Source: Mesostigma viride (taxonomy: Eukaryota; Streptophyta; Mesostigmatophyceae; Mesostigmatales; Mesostigmataceae). Taken from it: a DNA stretch of 64,000 nt. This document shows, piece by piece, positions 22,628 to 32,900 of the stretch (position 1 is the stretch's first letter; each line of letters begins with the position of its first letter). Both the position numbers and the translations under genes were made by a program. The stretch is taken from the NCBI GenBank assembly GCA_009746045.1, contig RPFO01000299.1:2456350-2520349 (forward strand), in the 5' to 3' direction. The notes below the pieces were generated by a model. It had not been told where the DNA came from, did not search any database, and saw nothing but the letters and a program-made list of their open reading frames with translations.

Positions 22628-22638
22628 CGTATTACAGT
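22628..22638 (-). other. 11-nt complement of the primer-binding site
   Basis: In element orientation ACTGTAATACG, exactly complementary to the first 11 nt after the 5' LTR (27,226-27,236). The other Copia-type element has the same arrangement at 51,468-51,478. Confidence 0.7.
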
Positions 22639-22664
22639 GAGTTCCTGGTCTTCCCAGTTATCAC

Positions 22665-22689
22665 TGGCGCCCGTTTCATGGCGCCCGCC
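22665..22689 (-). promoter_or_regulatory. Twin GGGCGCC motif in 3' noncoding region
   Basis: In element orientation CGGGCGCCATGAAACGGGCG and CC follow each other, that is two GGGCGCC copies 8 nt apart. A near-identical pair is at 51,411-51,434 in the other Copia-type element, although the surrounding sequence has diverged. Confidence 0.6.
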
Positions 22690-22830
22690 CCGAGCGTTCC
22701 AGGCATCATCCATCCAAATGTTCACCAATGGAAACCACTTCAACACCACTGTGCCACTGCTTGATGGGGAGCCCATGTCATCACTGGGTGTTAAAGCCCA
22801 GGAGTCATACATACCAGGCTGTGGCTCAAC

Positions 22831-22847
22831 TAGGGAATCGAACCCTA
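22831..22847 (-). ncRNA. tRNA T-arm-like hairpin in 3' noncoding region
   Basis: In element orientation TAGGG-TTCGATT-CCCTA: a 5-bp stem and a 7-nt TTCGATT loop, including the B-box word GGTTCGATTCC. I could not build an acceptor stem or anticodon arm around it, so it is not called a tRNA gene. Confidence 0.55.
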
Positions 22848-23329
22848 CCCCAGAACCCCAGGTTAAACTTAACCTGGTCACATGACAGACAACAAGAGAG
22901 ATTGGCATACAACATGATTATGGTTTATTATAGAATATCCACCAAAACCAATGTTGAGTGTTCCCAGTGGACCAGCCTGCACCAGCAAGGCCCAACTGTC
23001 AGGTTACAACACCATAATATCCAAGGTTGTCACTTATTCACAGCTAAAGAAAACTAAACAAGAGAGATATATACAAACAACCTGGAAGAACTCTCAACAT
23101 GGCCTGCCCTGTCATGGCCTAACTGCCCGAGGCCAAAGGCATCCCACTGTGCTAATCCTTTACAGGAAGAGCTTGCTCCTGTTGAGCCTTCTACCTGCTT
23201 GGTGACAGGTAGGCTACCTGTTGCCCTCCCCCCTGGGGACAACAGCACTGGTCAGCCACCAACTGGCAAAGGCTGGACTTCAAGTCCCACCAGAAAAGGG
23301 GTACATGAGCCCTTTGAGCACAGGGTATT

Positions 23330-24857
23330 GCAGCTCAGCCTTGCTCTCCAGCTTGGTGAGGGCGTCTTGGGATCCTTGTGCTTGTTGAACATGAGCGACC
23401 GGACAATGTCTGCCATGAGTGGCCTCTTGGACCCTGGTGCAGGCCCAGCCCCCGTTGGCTCCACCACAGGTGATGCAGTTGCCTCCTGCACCTCATCATC
23501 ATCAGAGGGATAGCCACCTCCCACGTCAGTGACAGGCACATCAACTACCTGGTCCTCAACCTGGCCCTCCAGCCAACACTGGGGTCCAGGCCCGTCTGCA
23601 GGCCAGATTGCATGTGGCTTGCGTTCCTTGACGTTGGCCCAGCTCAACCTGTAAACATGCCTGGGATTACTCTCCAAGGCCACAAGGCAGGAACGATTGG
23701 CATCTTCCACACAGGTCACCACCCCGTTCTGCCACTTGCCCCTTTGCCCTGCATTGATGGCTCCTTCCACATTCTGACCTTCAGCCCCACCTGAGGCCTC
23801 AGCACATTCCAGCCCCTATCCTTGCGTCTCAACTGAGCAAACACCCTGTCTGCTTTCCTCAAGCATGCCTGGACCACTTCCTGGGCTAGCATCCCAAACT
23901 GCAGTGCTACAGGATTGACAGCCACCCCGTCATAATAGTAGTTTATTCTGAGGTTCAACTGTTCTTCCACCTGCCTGGTCCACACTGCCCTCTCCAAAGC
24001 AGATGCTACCAGTGGCACCTTAGGTTCTGCCAGCACTACGGTCTTGACCTCCCTGATGGATCTCTCCACAGCACCTTGCTGTCCATGGCTCTCCCTGGGC
24101 GTGACCAGCAGCTTGCATGGCAGTTGCTCCTGCTGTGACAGTAGGCACTCAAACTGAATATCAGCCTGTACTGTCTTGTACACCCCAAAGCCTGGTAAGA
24201 GAGTCTGCAAGCCCAGCAGCAGGGTATTCCCCTTCATATCTGGCAGAATCTGGAGCAGCCTGTACCTGCTAAATCTGTCCACTGCCACCAAAATGTATAA
24301 GCCCCTGATATGCTGGACGTCTACCTGGATGTCCCCCTTCTCCCTGGCAGGCTCCCTAGCATGGGACCTTGGCTTCTTGGCAGCATTCTCCTTACAGCAC
24401 ATTGCTCAGCTGCAGCCCTGCATGCTTCCCTCAGTGGCTCATCTCCAATCTTCCAACCAAACATCTCAGCCATGGCTGTGTGACCAAAGATATTGTGCAG
24501 CCTGCGTCCAGCATCCGTGTAGCTCAGTTGCCTAGCCAGATTACGCACCTGGGAAGACGCCTGGACGGGCCCTGCGTGTGAGGACGCAACATCCACCTTC
24601 TGCATCTTGGATCCAGAGGACCCAGCAGACCCTCCCAGCAGAGCATCTAGGCTCCCAGAGCCAACCCTGTCTGGGGACCCTCCACCTGTTGACAGTTGAG
24701 GGGATTGTTGTGCTGCAGCATGCATGCAATCTTGTGGAATGAGAACATCAGTACACCCCTGGTGCTGATCAGAGGTGGCACCCTGCCCAGATTTATTTAC
24801 ATGTGAAGCTGTGTCCCCACAGGGTGTCTCACTATGTACACGGGACTGCTTCACTAG
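23330..24857 (-). CDS. pol: Copia-type integrase region of the minus-strand element
   Basis: Continues in the gag frame after TGA 24,858-24,860. It contains a Cys/His zinc-finger region (RLHNIFGHTA, then Cys-rich residues). The integrase core has Asp in DIQVDVQHIRG, a VAVDRFSRY strand, Asp in VQADIQFE and Glu in HGQQGAVERSIREVK, followed by KDRGWNVLRPQVGLKV. From about 23,770 it changes frame and runs on through a region (VHRLSW-like: VYRLSWANVKERKP) homologous to the other element, ending before any protease or RT. The frame change near 23,750 lies by short C and G runs. Confidence 0.85.
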
Positions 24858-24860
24858 TCA
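24858..24860 (-). promoter_or_regulatory. gag stop codon in TGA-CTAG readthrough context
   Basis: Minus strand AAG TGA CTA GTG. TGA-CTA-G is the best known leaky stop context in eukaryotes. The integrase frame continues directly in the same frame. The plus-strand Copia-type element has TGA-CTG at the same place. Confidence 0.7.
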
Positions 24861-26179
24861 CTTCTGATCAGACTGCCCCTTCTTCTTGTTTGGGCAATCC
24901 CTCTTCCAGTGACCTTCCTTGCCACAAGCAAAACACTTGCTCTTGCCAGACCCTCCCCCTGGGGCCTTGCTGTCCTGCTTGTTCTGGTTGCCTGAGGCCT
25001 GATTGTTATTCTGCCCCTGGCCACCACCCTTACCCTGCTGATGGCTGTTACGGTTGCCAGACTGGTTCCCCTGATTCTGGTTCCCCTGCTGGCCCCTCCG
25101 CCACCCTGGTTCTGCTCCTTCTGGGCCTGCTTCCTTCTCCTGCTGCCATACCGTGTCCCAGATGGGGTACGGTTCTTGCCCTGGCTAGCCTGAGACGCTG
25201 ACCCTCCCTGAGAACTGATACCCTTGCAGGTAGGGACCCGGGTCCTGAAGTTTAGTATCACACGCTTCAGAGCCCCCCAGGTGCCATCAGTGAGATCACA
25301 GAGCTGCCTAGCAGTAGCCCTACCTTCCTCTGACAAGCCCATCTTATCAAAGAAGTGGTCTGCTGCTGCCCTGACTGTCACACTGAAGCCCTGCTTCTTG
25401 CCTGCCTCCACGATCAACTCAAACCTGGCCAGCTCAGCAGCCACCTCACCCTTGATCTCAAACTCATCAAATTCTCTCTTCTTTTCCATGGTGAGATTGT
25501 GAACCCTGTCAGAAAACTCCTCCTTGATGTCATCCAGGAACTGCAGCCAAGTGTGCCCCTCTTCAGAGCATGCCTAGCCATGTCATTGACCCTTTCAGAC
25601 GACCCTTGTTTGCGGTGGAAGAGTGAAACACCCTGACAATATCCACACCTGCTGCGACAGAGCCCACGACTAGCTTCATGTCATCAAGCCATTTATCCAG
25701 GTTGTCTTGCTTCAGGGAGGGTTGAGCGCTTTCTGCCCATTCATGACTGTCACAGCATCAGAAAATGGACGGGTGCCAGGCAACACACTCCCCACACGCA
25801 CTGGTGGTGCCTGGGGAGGGTCAATCCTAGCCTCCAAACGCTCGGGCAACATACCAGACACCCTATCATGAACAGCAGCTTGCTTTGCAGCACGCACACC
25901 TGGGGTGACGATGGCGTCCTCCTCACCAGGCGTTGTGAGCACCACTGCATCCGTAGGTCGCCTGGCACGCTTGACTTTCTCCGCCTCAGCTTGCCCATCA
26001 CGCCACCGCTTGTGTGTTCTCCCGGCCCTGGGGTCCATCTCTGGGATAGGTTGCCCAGCTGGCGCCTCCACGCCCCTCTCCTCCATCGCCTCCCCTTCCT
26101 CTCTGGCGATGTCCTCCTCTGCCGTTCGCTCCCGTTGCTCCTCGAATGTCGCCGCACCCCGGCTTGCCCTCCTAGGCAT
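24861..26179 (-). pseudogene. gag: gag of the minus-strand Copia-type element, frame-broken
   Basis: Begins MPRRASRGAATFEE (start 26,179). The N-terminal third is charged, followed by a helical capsid-like part (25,300-25,490: AELARFELIVEAGKKQGFSV and TWGALKRVILNFR). A Gln/Gly/Asn-rich linker leads to a zinc knuckle CFACGKEGHWKRDC (CX2CX4HX4C) at about 24,890-24,930. Frames change near 25,710, 25,500 and 25,110. The knuckle frame ends at the TGA. Confidence 0.75.
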
Positions 26180-26247
26180 TATATACAATGGCTGCGACCA
26201 ACTTTGCAACAAGAAAACAGCAAACTCTCCACCTATCCTCCACCCCC

Positions 26248-27212
26248 TCAAGCCTCGTTTTCAGACGAAGCTTCTCCTGCAACCGGTGCAGGTGCTGGCT
26301 CGTGGAACGGTCCCTCCACCGGATTCAATGGTTGCCCCTGGTCGTCGTGAGTAGGCACAGGCCTAATAACCACCGGAAGCCTCAAACCATACGCGTAATC
26401 ACGTATCCAGCGAGAACGCCCCCACCTCAACAAATGGGCCTCACCTAAACCAACGTTGTCGTCAATGTGGTAGCGATTAAGCTCGTCCCGCTGCGCCTGC
26501 TCACGGCCCTCCTGAGAGCCGTCGCCCTCGTGACGCCTCTGGGCCGGCTGTACTACCGCCCCTGCTGGCTGATCTACGAAGTCGTAGAAGGCGTCGTCGG
26601 CTGAGACCTCTCGACCGCCAACCACGTCGACAGTCAAACTTAGCTGGTTTAACTCTCGGCGAGAATGTGGAGTATCCCGACTAGTGTAGATGGAGAAGGG
26701 ATTAAGAGTAATGAAGACACGATCAGCAGCGCCTCTGGTCAACTCTAAGACAGAGTGCGCCAGATTCTGGCACTCTGCCACCAACGCCTGCGTACTGCCA
26801 CGAACGATGGCCTCCCGCCTGTCCCGGGCGACCTGCACCACGTTTGGCACGCCGGTGTAGTCGTCCCCAAGGCGGAGATTGGCGACAAGGTCGTTTATCT
26901 CTCGGGCACCCCCGAGGCTTATGGCAATTATCTGCAAAAGCAGAGTGACCACCTGCTCAAACGCGAATGCGTTTGTGTGGCCAGCCCGCCAAGACGCTGG
27001 CAGCCTTCTGATGATTTCCGCGAGGTCCTCGCGAAATCTCAGCAGCTGCTCGGCTGCTCCTCGGACGTACTCGCCCGGTGCCGACACCGCACGAATATTT
27101 CGGCGCACTTCCCCGAGTCCTCGTGCCCTCCTGCGGGTACTGGACTGGACGCCGCTACCGTTGCTGCACGCGCAAAGGTGTTTGTCCTAGCTTCAGAGTC
27201 CGAATTCGACAT
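26248..27212 (-). pseudogene. ORF0 upstream of gag, minus-strand Copia-type element
   Basis: Lies between the 5' LTR and gag. A start MSNSDSEARTN at 27,212 changes frame near 27,130 and continues as a helical protein of roughly 310 residues (LLRFREDLAEIIRRLPASW, DRVFITLNPFSIYTSRD), ending at 26,248. It shares position and size, and a weak match (ITLNPFSIYTSR versus LTNPLRIVTR), with the ORF at 45,331-46,116. No domain recognised. It may be an N-terminal structural protein. Confidence 0.6.
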
Positions 27213-27225
27213 ATCCGTCGACCAG

Positions 27226-27236
27226 ACTGTAATACG
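27226..27236 (-). other. Primer-binding site CGTATTACAGT
   Basis: The first 11 nt after the 5' LTR in element orientation. It does not begin TGG, so it does not match a tRNA 3' CCA end. The first nine bases are shared with the other Copia-type element. Confidence 0.65.
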
Positions 27237-27880
27237 ATTTAGATGAACGCGGATCAGTGAGTTTCTGGTCTTCCCAAGATGTGATGAATGGAGCCATGGT
27301 TTCAACCAGCGGCTTTTAACCTTTACCACAGTTGCCTCACTACCCTGTGGTCACTAGCCTGAGGCGGCAGTACCCACGGACGGTGTTGGGAAAAGACGCT
27401 TGGCCACTGCTGTGTCCGAGCCTTTCTAGGTCTCACCATTGCTGCCAGGCCTTGCACGCCTTGGCAGGTCCGCCACTGTCAATTTCCTTGGTTGCATCAA
27501 TCCAGGACGTCTGTCCTTCCATGAATGACAGTAACGCTCTGGATTTATCCGTCATGACAAGTACCCGTCCATCCCAGGCCTGCAGGACTGCCAGTCCTGA
27601 AGTCCTGTGACATTCTTGGTACCATCAACCAATATTGACCACAGTACCTCCTAGTGACAGTCGGTCCTGTGACACGTAACTTGTGATGGTTCACCCAACA
27701 CTGCCACGTGCCCTGTCCCTCACGTGTCCTTAGTCCTGGTACTGCTGTAGCGTCCGGCGGCATTACTTCGGGACTTGATAACTCTCAAGTTCCTTGTCCA
27801 AATGAGGCGTTTAGCACGGCGTTGGAAAGGCCACTTCAAGTATGATATGCTTAGCATATTGCATCACCAATATGCTAACT
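27237..27880 (-). repeat. LTR (5' LTR of the minus-strand Copia-type element)
   Basis: Direct copy of 21,671-22,315. The GACGA duplication follows at 27,881-27,885. Confidence 0.95.
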
Positions 27881-27939
27881 GACGACGATGTGTGTGTTAG
27901 TGTGTGCGCATGTGTTAGCGTGCATGTGCGCACGTGGGT

Positions 27940-28425
27940 GTGTGCATGTGTGCATGTGTGCATGTGTGCGTGTGTGCGTGTGTGCGTGTGTGCATGTGTG
28001 CATGTGTGCGTGTGTGCGTGTGTGCGTGTGTGCGTGTGTGCATGTGTGCGTGTGTGCGTGTGTGCGTGTGTGCATGTGTGCGTGTGTGCGTGTGTGCATG
28101 TGTGCGTGTGTGCGTGTGTGCGTGTGTGCGTGTGTGCGTGTGTGCGTGTGTGCGTGTGTGCGTGTGTGCGTGTGTGCGTGTGTGCGTGTGTGCGTGTGTG
28201 CGTGTGTGCGTGTGTGCGTGTGTGCGTGTGTGCGTGTGTGCGTGTGTGCGTGTGTGCGTGTGTGCGTGTGTGCGTGTGTGCGTGTGTGCGTGTGTGCGTG
28301 TGTGCGTGTGTGCGTGTGTGCGTGTGTGCGTGTGTGCGTGTGTGCGTGTGTGTGTGTGTGCGTGTGTGCGTGTGTGCATGCGTGCATGTGTGCATGTGTG
28401 TATGTGTGTGCGTGTGTGCATGTGT
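27940..28425. repeat. (TGTGCG)n hexamer array, copy B
   Basis: Same unit and flanks as 218-806, about 100 bp shorter, with more TGTGCA variants at the left. Confidence 0.96.
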
Positions 28426-29572
28426 GTGTGAACATTTGTGTGCATGTGTAGTATGTGGGCGTGTGTGTGTGAACATTTGTGTGCATGTGCAGTATGTGGG
28501 CGTGTGTGTGTGTGTGCATGTGTGTGTGCTGGGGGGTAGGATGGATAGGGAAAACAAAGAGTGAAAAATGCAAGGTGTGGGGGAGTTCAATGTTTCACCT
28601 CGCGGCAAAAGTCATTGTGCCTGCCGCGTGTATTGACAAGCAGCTGTGGGCACGGTTGCAGCAAGTGAGTACACGCCAAGGGCCTAGACGGTTCATGCAC
28701 TAGCACACAGCCAGTGGGACGAAACATCTGCACATATAACTTGGGTTCATCAATTCTGCACATTACCGGCTTGGGTTCATCAACTGAATTCTGCACCTTA
28801 CACTTGCATGGCTCATGGTTTCAATCGCTGCTCAATTGACAGAAAATGCACAGGCCATCAACATTCAGATATGTTAATCCTGAAAAGTGACCTTCCACAC
28901 CAGGAGAATGAAGGTCGATGCTGCTTTGACGCATGAGCCTAATCCACGTGCTCTCGGAGGTCTCCACCTCGGCAGGAGCACCTGCAGGCGTCGTGGCTCG
29001 CTTACCTCAAGCAATATGCGCATGCTGGAAGCTACCGGGGTCTATGCAGAGTTACATTATCGGCCCGGACAAAGCACATCTTAAACCTTTCTCGGCAGCG
29101 AAGCTCTGAGCAGCGCTATATTGTCGTGGCCGGACTTCAATGTCGCCATTAAAATGTCAAAAGCTGTTTGATTCGTCCAAGGAAAATGCGTGCATGGTAG
29201 ACAGATAATAAGATGCCCGGGCGTATAGACATGACAAGCAACTGCTTAGATGGCGCTCCTCGCGTTTTCCCTCGACTCAGTTCGTAACGGCGCCTAATCC
29301 AATGCAGCAAATGCACATGGGTGTGACCAGAATACAGAGCCTAGTGCACGCGGCAATATTGTTTGGTCTGTCGCACAATTGCTGTTGTGTTTGCAATTAT
29401 TCTGCTCGCTCAGATGCAGGATTAACTTCGGCTTGATTTCTTAATTACCCTCGTGTGCAGGTCATACGGCTGACATTCCTCTAGCTTTCGTACAGTAGCC
29501 ATGGCTGAATTTTGCTTCCAGGTATGTACTGGACAATTAGTGAACACTGAACACGGCCTGCACCTCGACCCC

Positions 29573-29694
29573 CGAAGACGTAAAGGCATTACGTCGGAGT
29601 TTACGTACAGATCTGTAATAAAAAAACAGATCTGCATATACGCCTAGCCATCTGTATTTTTCGCGCCCTAACTTTTCAGATCTGTCAAAAGCCC
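29573..29694. repeat. Right 122-bp TIR, copy B
   Basis: Pairs with 20,100-20,221 as an inverted repeat and aligns directly with 1,939-2,060. Confidence 0.88.
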
Positions 29695-29992
29695 TTAATA
29701 AATAGGATAGTGCCAAATGTTTAGTTTTATTGTTTGGCATTTTTATTAGATTCAATTGTCTCCGCGTGCTCCGGTTTGCATGTTCACCTGCATTACATAA
29801 TTGCGAAAGAGCGCTCCACGGTCCAGGGGGTAGGGTCCCCTCGAGAAAGCATAACGATGGCGCGATGCGGACTAGTTTGGCTTGACGCTACCTCCGATTT
29901 CCATGATTCGTAGAATTCTTCCAGCATCTGTGGGGAGGCCATCATCGAATTATCTGCTAACGCTATTTTAACGACGGCATTTTAGCATAGTT

Positions 29993-32900
29993 ATGGCGAT
30001 ATGCTATGCTAGGCGAGAGCCGCGGCATCGGAGAATGGGTGCCCCTTGCCGCAAAGGCTCCTATGGACTTCTTCTTGCGATGATCATCATCGCTGCCACG
30101 GTTTCCGTCAGCTCGCCCGTCCCTGTCGCCGGGGAACCGTGCAATTCCGGCAACGACGGGCTTTCTGGTTCCCAGACTTGCAAGTACCTCGAGGGTCAAC
30201 ATCTAGGAGGGGAAGAAAATGGCGAAAGCGGGGCTGTCTCGCCAGTGGCCGTTCGGGCCGTCTTTCCCCAGAAAAATCCTGACGTCTGCTTGTCTTTCAT
30301 AAGCTCCGTGAAACGGTCGCTCGCGGTCCTCTGGACGACCTACCAATCCGTGGTGACTTACATGGAAAGGGACACGATGGTGACGCGATATGAGGTGCGG
30401 ACGCTTGTTCTGTGTTTCTTTCCTATTTTGTCAATGCTGCTGAGAGGATCTCTTCCCCCCCTTCCCCTTCCCCCCCCCTTGCCTCCCTCCCTCCCCTCCC
30501 CTCAGACCAATTACTTGCTTCTTCAAATGGGGCCGTCCGATTGGTGCCGGTAGGACCTCCCTTGACAATGTCTTCCTTAGCATCTCTGCAGGCTTGCTAC
30601 TTAGTTGTGTGTTCACGTTGACCACAAGCCTCACTATTGCTTATCGACAAGGATTTGTAATATATGCGATGCCATTTTAAATTTTTTTTTCATTTCAGTT
30701 GAATAACAGGGGCACTCTTCAGATATGCACTAGTAAAGGTTTTTCAGATCTATTAAAGGTTTTTCAGATGTGCACTAGTCAAGGTCATGTGGAGGAGCTT
30801 AAGGTATGGCTTTTGAAAAATTGACTGAGCGATTTTGCCGGTCGCTGTAACGGGTACATGGCTGTGCAATAAATGCAATGAGGCACAGACAACGGCACCT
30901 GTGCGAGCCTTATCTTCCCGCTGAGTCTTGATGCGCTGACTCCTACCTAGCACAAAACGACAGTCCCAGCTGGCGTGCACGAGGACAAATCCCCCCGGCC
31001 AAGCTCCTTCCTCCGTCAGTAAGAAGTTTCTTAATGTGGACTTGCACAATGCGCTCGCGCCATCCACACATGCATCTGCGGCAGCAACTGCTGACGGTGA
31101 TTGCTATCCCTGGCTTATTGGTGCGACCTACTGCTGCTGTTTTTTGGCTTGCTCGGTCGCTACCACCGGCCCCAGATGGTCTGGTTTGACAATGGGAGCC
31201 CCGCCACAGAGATTGAACGGTTTTTGCAGCGGGGGCCGCAGCTCGAGGCACAACAACACAGGTTGGGGGCAACCAAAACAACGTGGTGATGTTGATCATA
31301 GGACATAGTAATGACCCTACTGCGAATTAAGCCTGGGGAATGACAAGTGGCAACACGGGTAGAATAGAGCAAATCACAAAGAAACAGGTAGGGGCATCAT
31401 GGCACTTGTAGGGGCCTGACAGGACCAGCAATTCACGGGGAGACCGGCCGATTGGTGGCGAATATGTCCAAACACCATGTTCTTGTTCCCCCATCATCCC
31501 TTGCCCCATATGGTTTGCATTTGTGTTTACTGTTCAGGCTACATATGGTCATTGGGGGGGGGTGAGGTTGTCTCATCCCCTTATCGAGAGCTGGGAGATG
31601 TAGGGGCCCAATAGGGACCCAAGAACACAGACAGGGGCTTGAAAGAAAGCAAGTTTAAGAAAAAGGTAGGGGCCACAGGCGCCATCATCCTTGGTCCACC
31701 ATGATGTGCACCGTGAGATGGCCTGGTGGGGATGTGCTGCCGGTGCAATGCGATTCCACAAGGGGGATGAGCCATCGTGCGATCGGCTGGCAGACGGTTA
31801 CAGCGAGCTTGTGTGCCCTACAGTTTATGGGGCAATGGCAGGCCGGCGGGGTGACCAACCCCTTGGACCCCATGTGTCCCTTGCTGTAGCACCTCCATGG
31901 CCAAGGCTGAGGGAAACGTTTCGATCAAGTTAATGAATTCAAGATCAAGTTCCAATCAAATCTAGATCAAATAAACTCTTCTTTCCATGCCTGCTGTTGT
32001 TTGGATAGAGTCCCCCATACATGTGAGCAGCTGGTGGACACCATCGCTGCTGGCGCAGGGCCATTGAGCAGCTGATGCCAAGCTTGCCTACCTACCCACC
32101 TACCTACCTACCGCTGTCCCGCCCGGTACCGGTCAAACCCATTTTCAACCCGTGCTCCCCTGTACAAGTGCACACGCTGTATATTTATTACTATGTGCGT
32201 ATGCGCAGAGAAGTGTACAAGTCAAGTCTACCCCTTGCAAGCGCCACTGCCTGGCACCTGCTGGTCCCAGCTCCGTTGACCATGCACGGTTTCCCCATTG
32301 CCCTTTGTCTTCACCATCAGTTGCATATCATTTTGTCTTTCGAGAAACTTATCATATGCCCATAGCCTACCTATGGTATTGCATGGTTTTATTGCACCCA
32401 CAGTACTGTGCCCCGGCACCATGCTGCAGATAGAGCGCTCTGTGGCCTGCCCACCTGCGGCAGTGAGAGAAGCTTGGGCGCCCCCCCTCCTCGCTGTGTA
32501 TATAGGGTTGAAGGTTCCTTTACTCTGTATTGGCACCCACGTGACGCAGTCACATGCTAATTAATTTATTGATGAATCGTATGCTCTGTTTGCATATCAT
32601 TTGTTCGTCCGCTGCATGCCCCCTACGTCCCTAGTCCCGAGAACCTGGGCTTCGCGTACGCCATCAACCAGGTGTACTTTGGCACGTTGTGCTCCGTGCG
32701 CTACGTGCTCAACTTTGAGGACGACTGGCGGCCGCACCCGACGCCACCCCCCGGCCCATCCGGCAGCCCCCAGGGTGGCAGAGGTGCCTGGCAGGTGGAC
32801 CACGTGAAGGTGGCGCTCGACATTTTGAAGCAGGACGTCCGGGTATGTCCGGTTGCAAGAATAAACGGCCCACACGATGCAGCCCATTAACTAGTAGACA

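Larger units (their letters stand above)
21671..27880 (-). mobile_element. Copia-type LTR element on the minus strand, internally deleted
   Basis: LTRs 21,671-22,315 and 27,237-27,880 are nearly identical and flanked by GACGA at 21,666-21,670 and 27,881-27,885. Joining the flanks gives the sequence seen at 157-170 of copy A. On the minus strand the order is ORF0, gag with zinc knuckle, then integrase. Protease, RT and RNase H are missing: coding similarity to the second element stops near 23,330, in the region that precedes the protease-like domain there. It would need proteins in trans. The very similar LTRs point to a young insertion. Confidence 0.92.
20100..29694. mobile_element. DNA transposon with 122-bp TIRs, copy B (full length, interrupted)
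   Basis: Inverted 122-bp ends at 20,100-20,221 and 29,573-29,694 share CAGATCTG palindromes and GGCGTATATGCAGATCTG. Without the Copia-type insert the element is about 3.4 kb and carries the TGTGCG array. Nothing at 20,222-21,665 or 28,440-29,572 resembles a transposase or other known protein, so it is presumably moved in trans. The long TIR and possible 9-bp duplication suggest a Mutator-like class. Confidence 0.8.
20091..29703. repeat. Imperfect 9-bp target duplication around transposon copy B
   Basis: AAAATAAAT (20,091-20,099) precedes and TTAATAAAT (29,695-29,703) follows the element; 7 of 9 positions match. The A/T bias makes this weak evidence. Confidence 0.4.

Noticed and set aside
22831-22847. 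tRNA gene on the minus strand
   Set aside because: Only a T-arm-like hairpin is present; I could not find acceptor, D and anticodon arms at tRNA spacing.
22618-22908. Coding frame in the 3' region of the minus-strand Copia-type element
   Set aside because: No similarity to RT or RNase H; the equivalent region of the other element is noncoding and the conserved pieces are RNA-like motifs.
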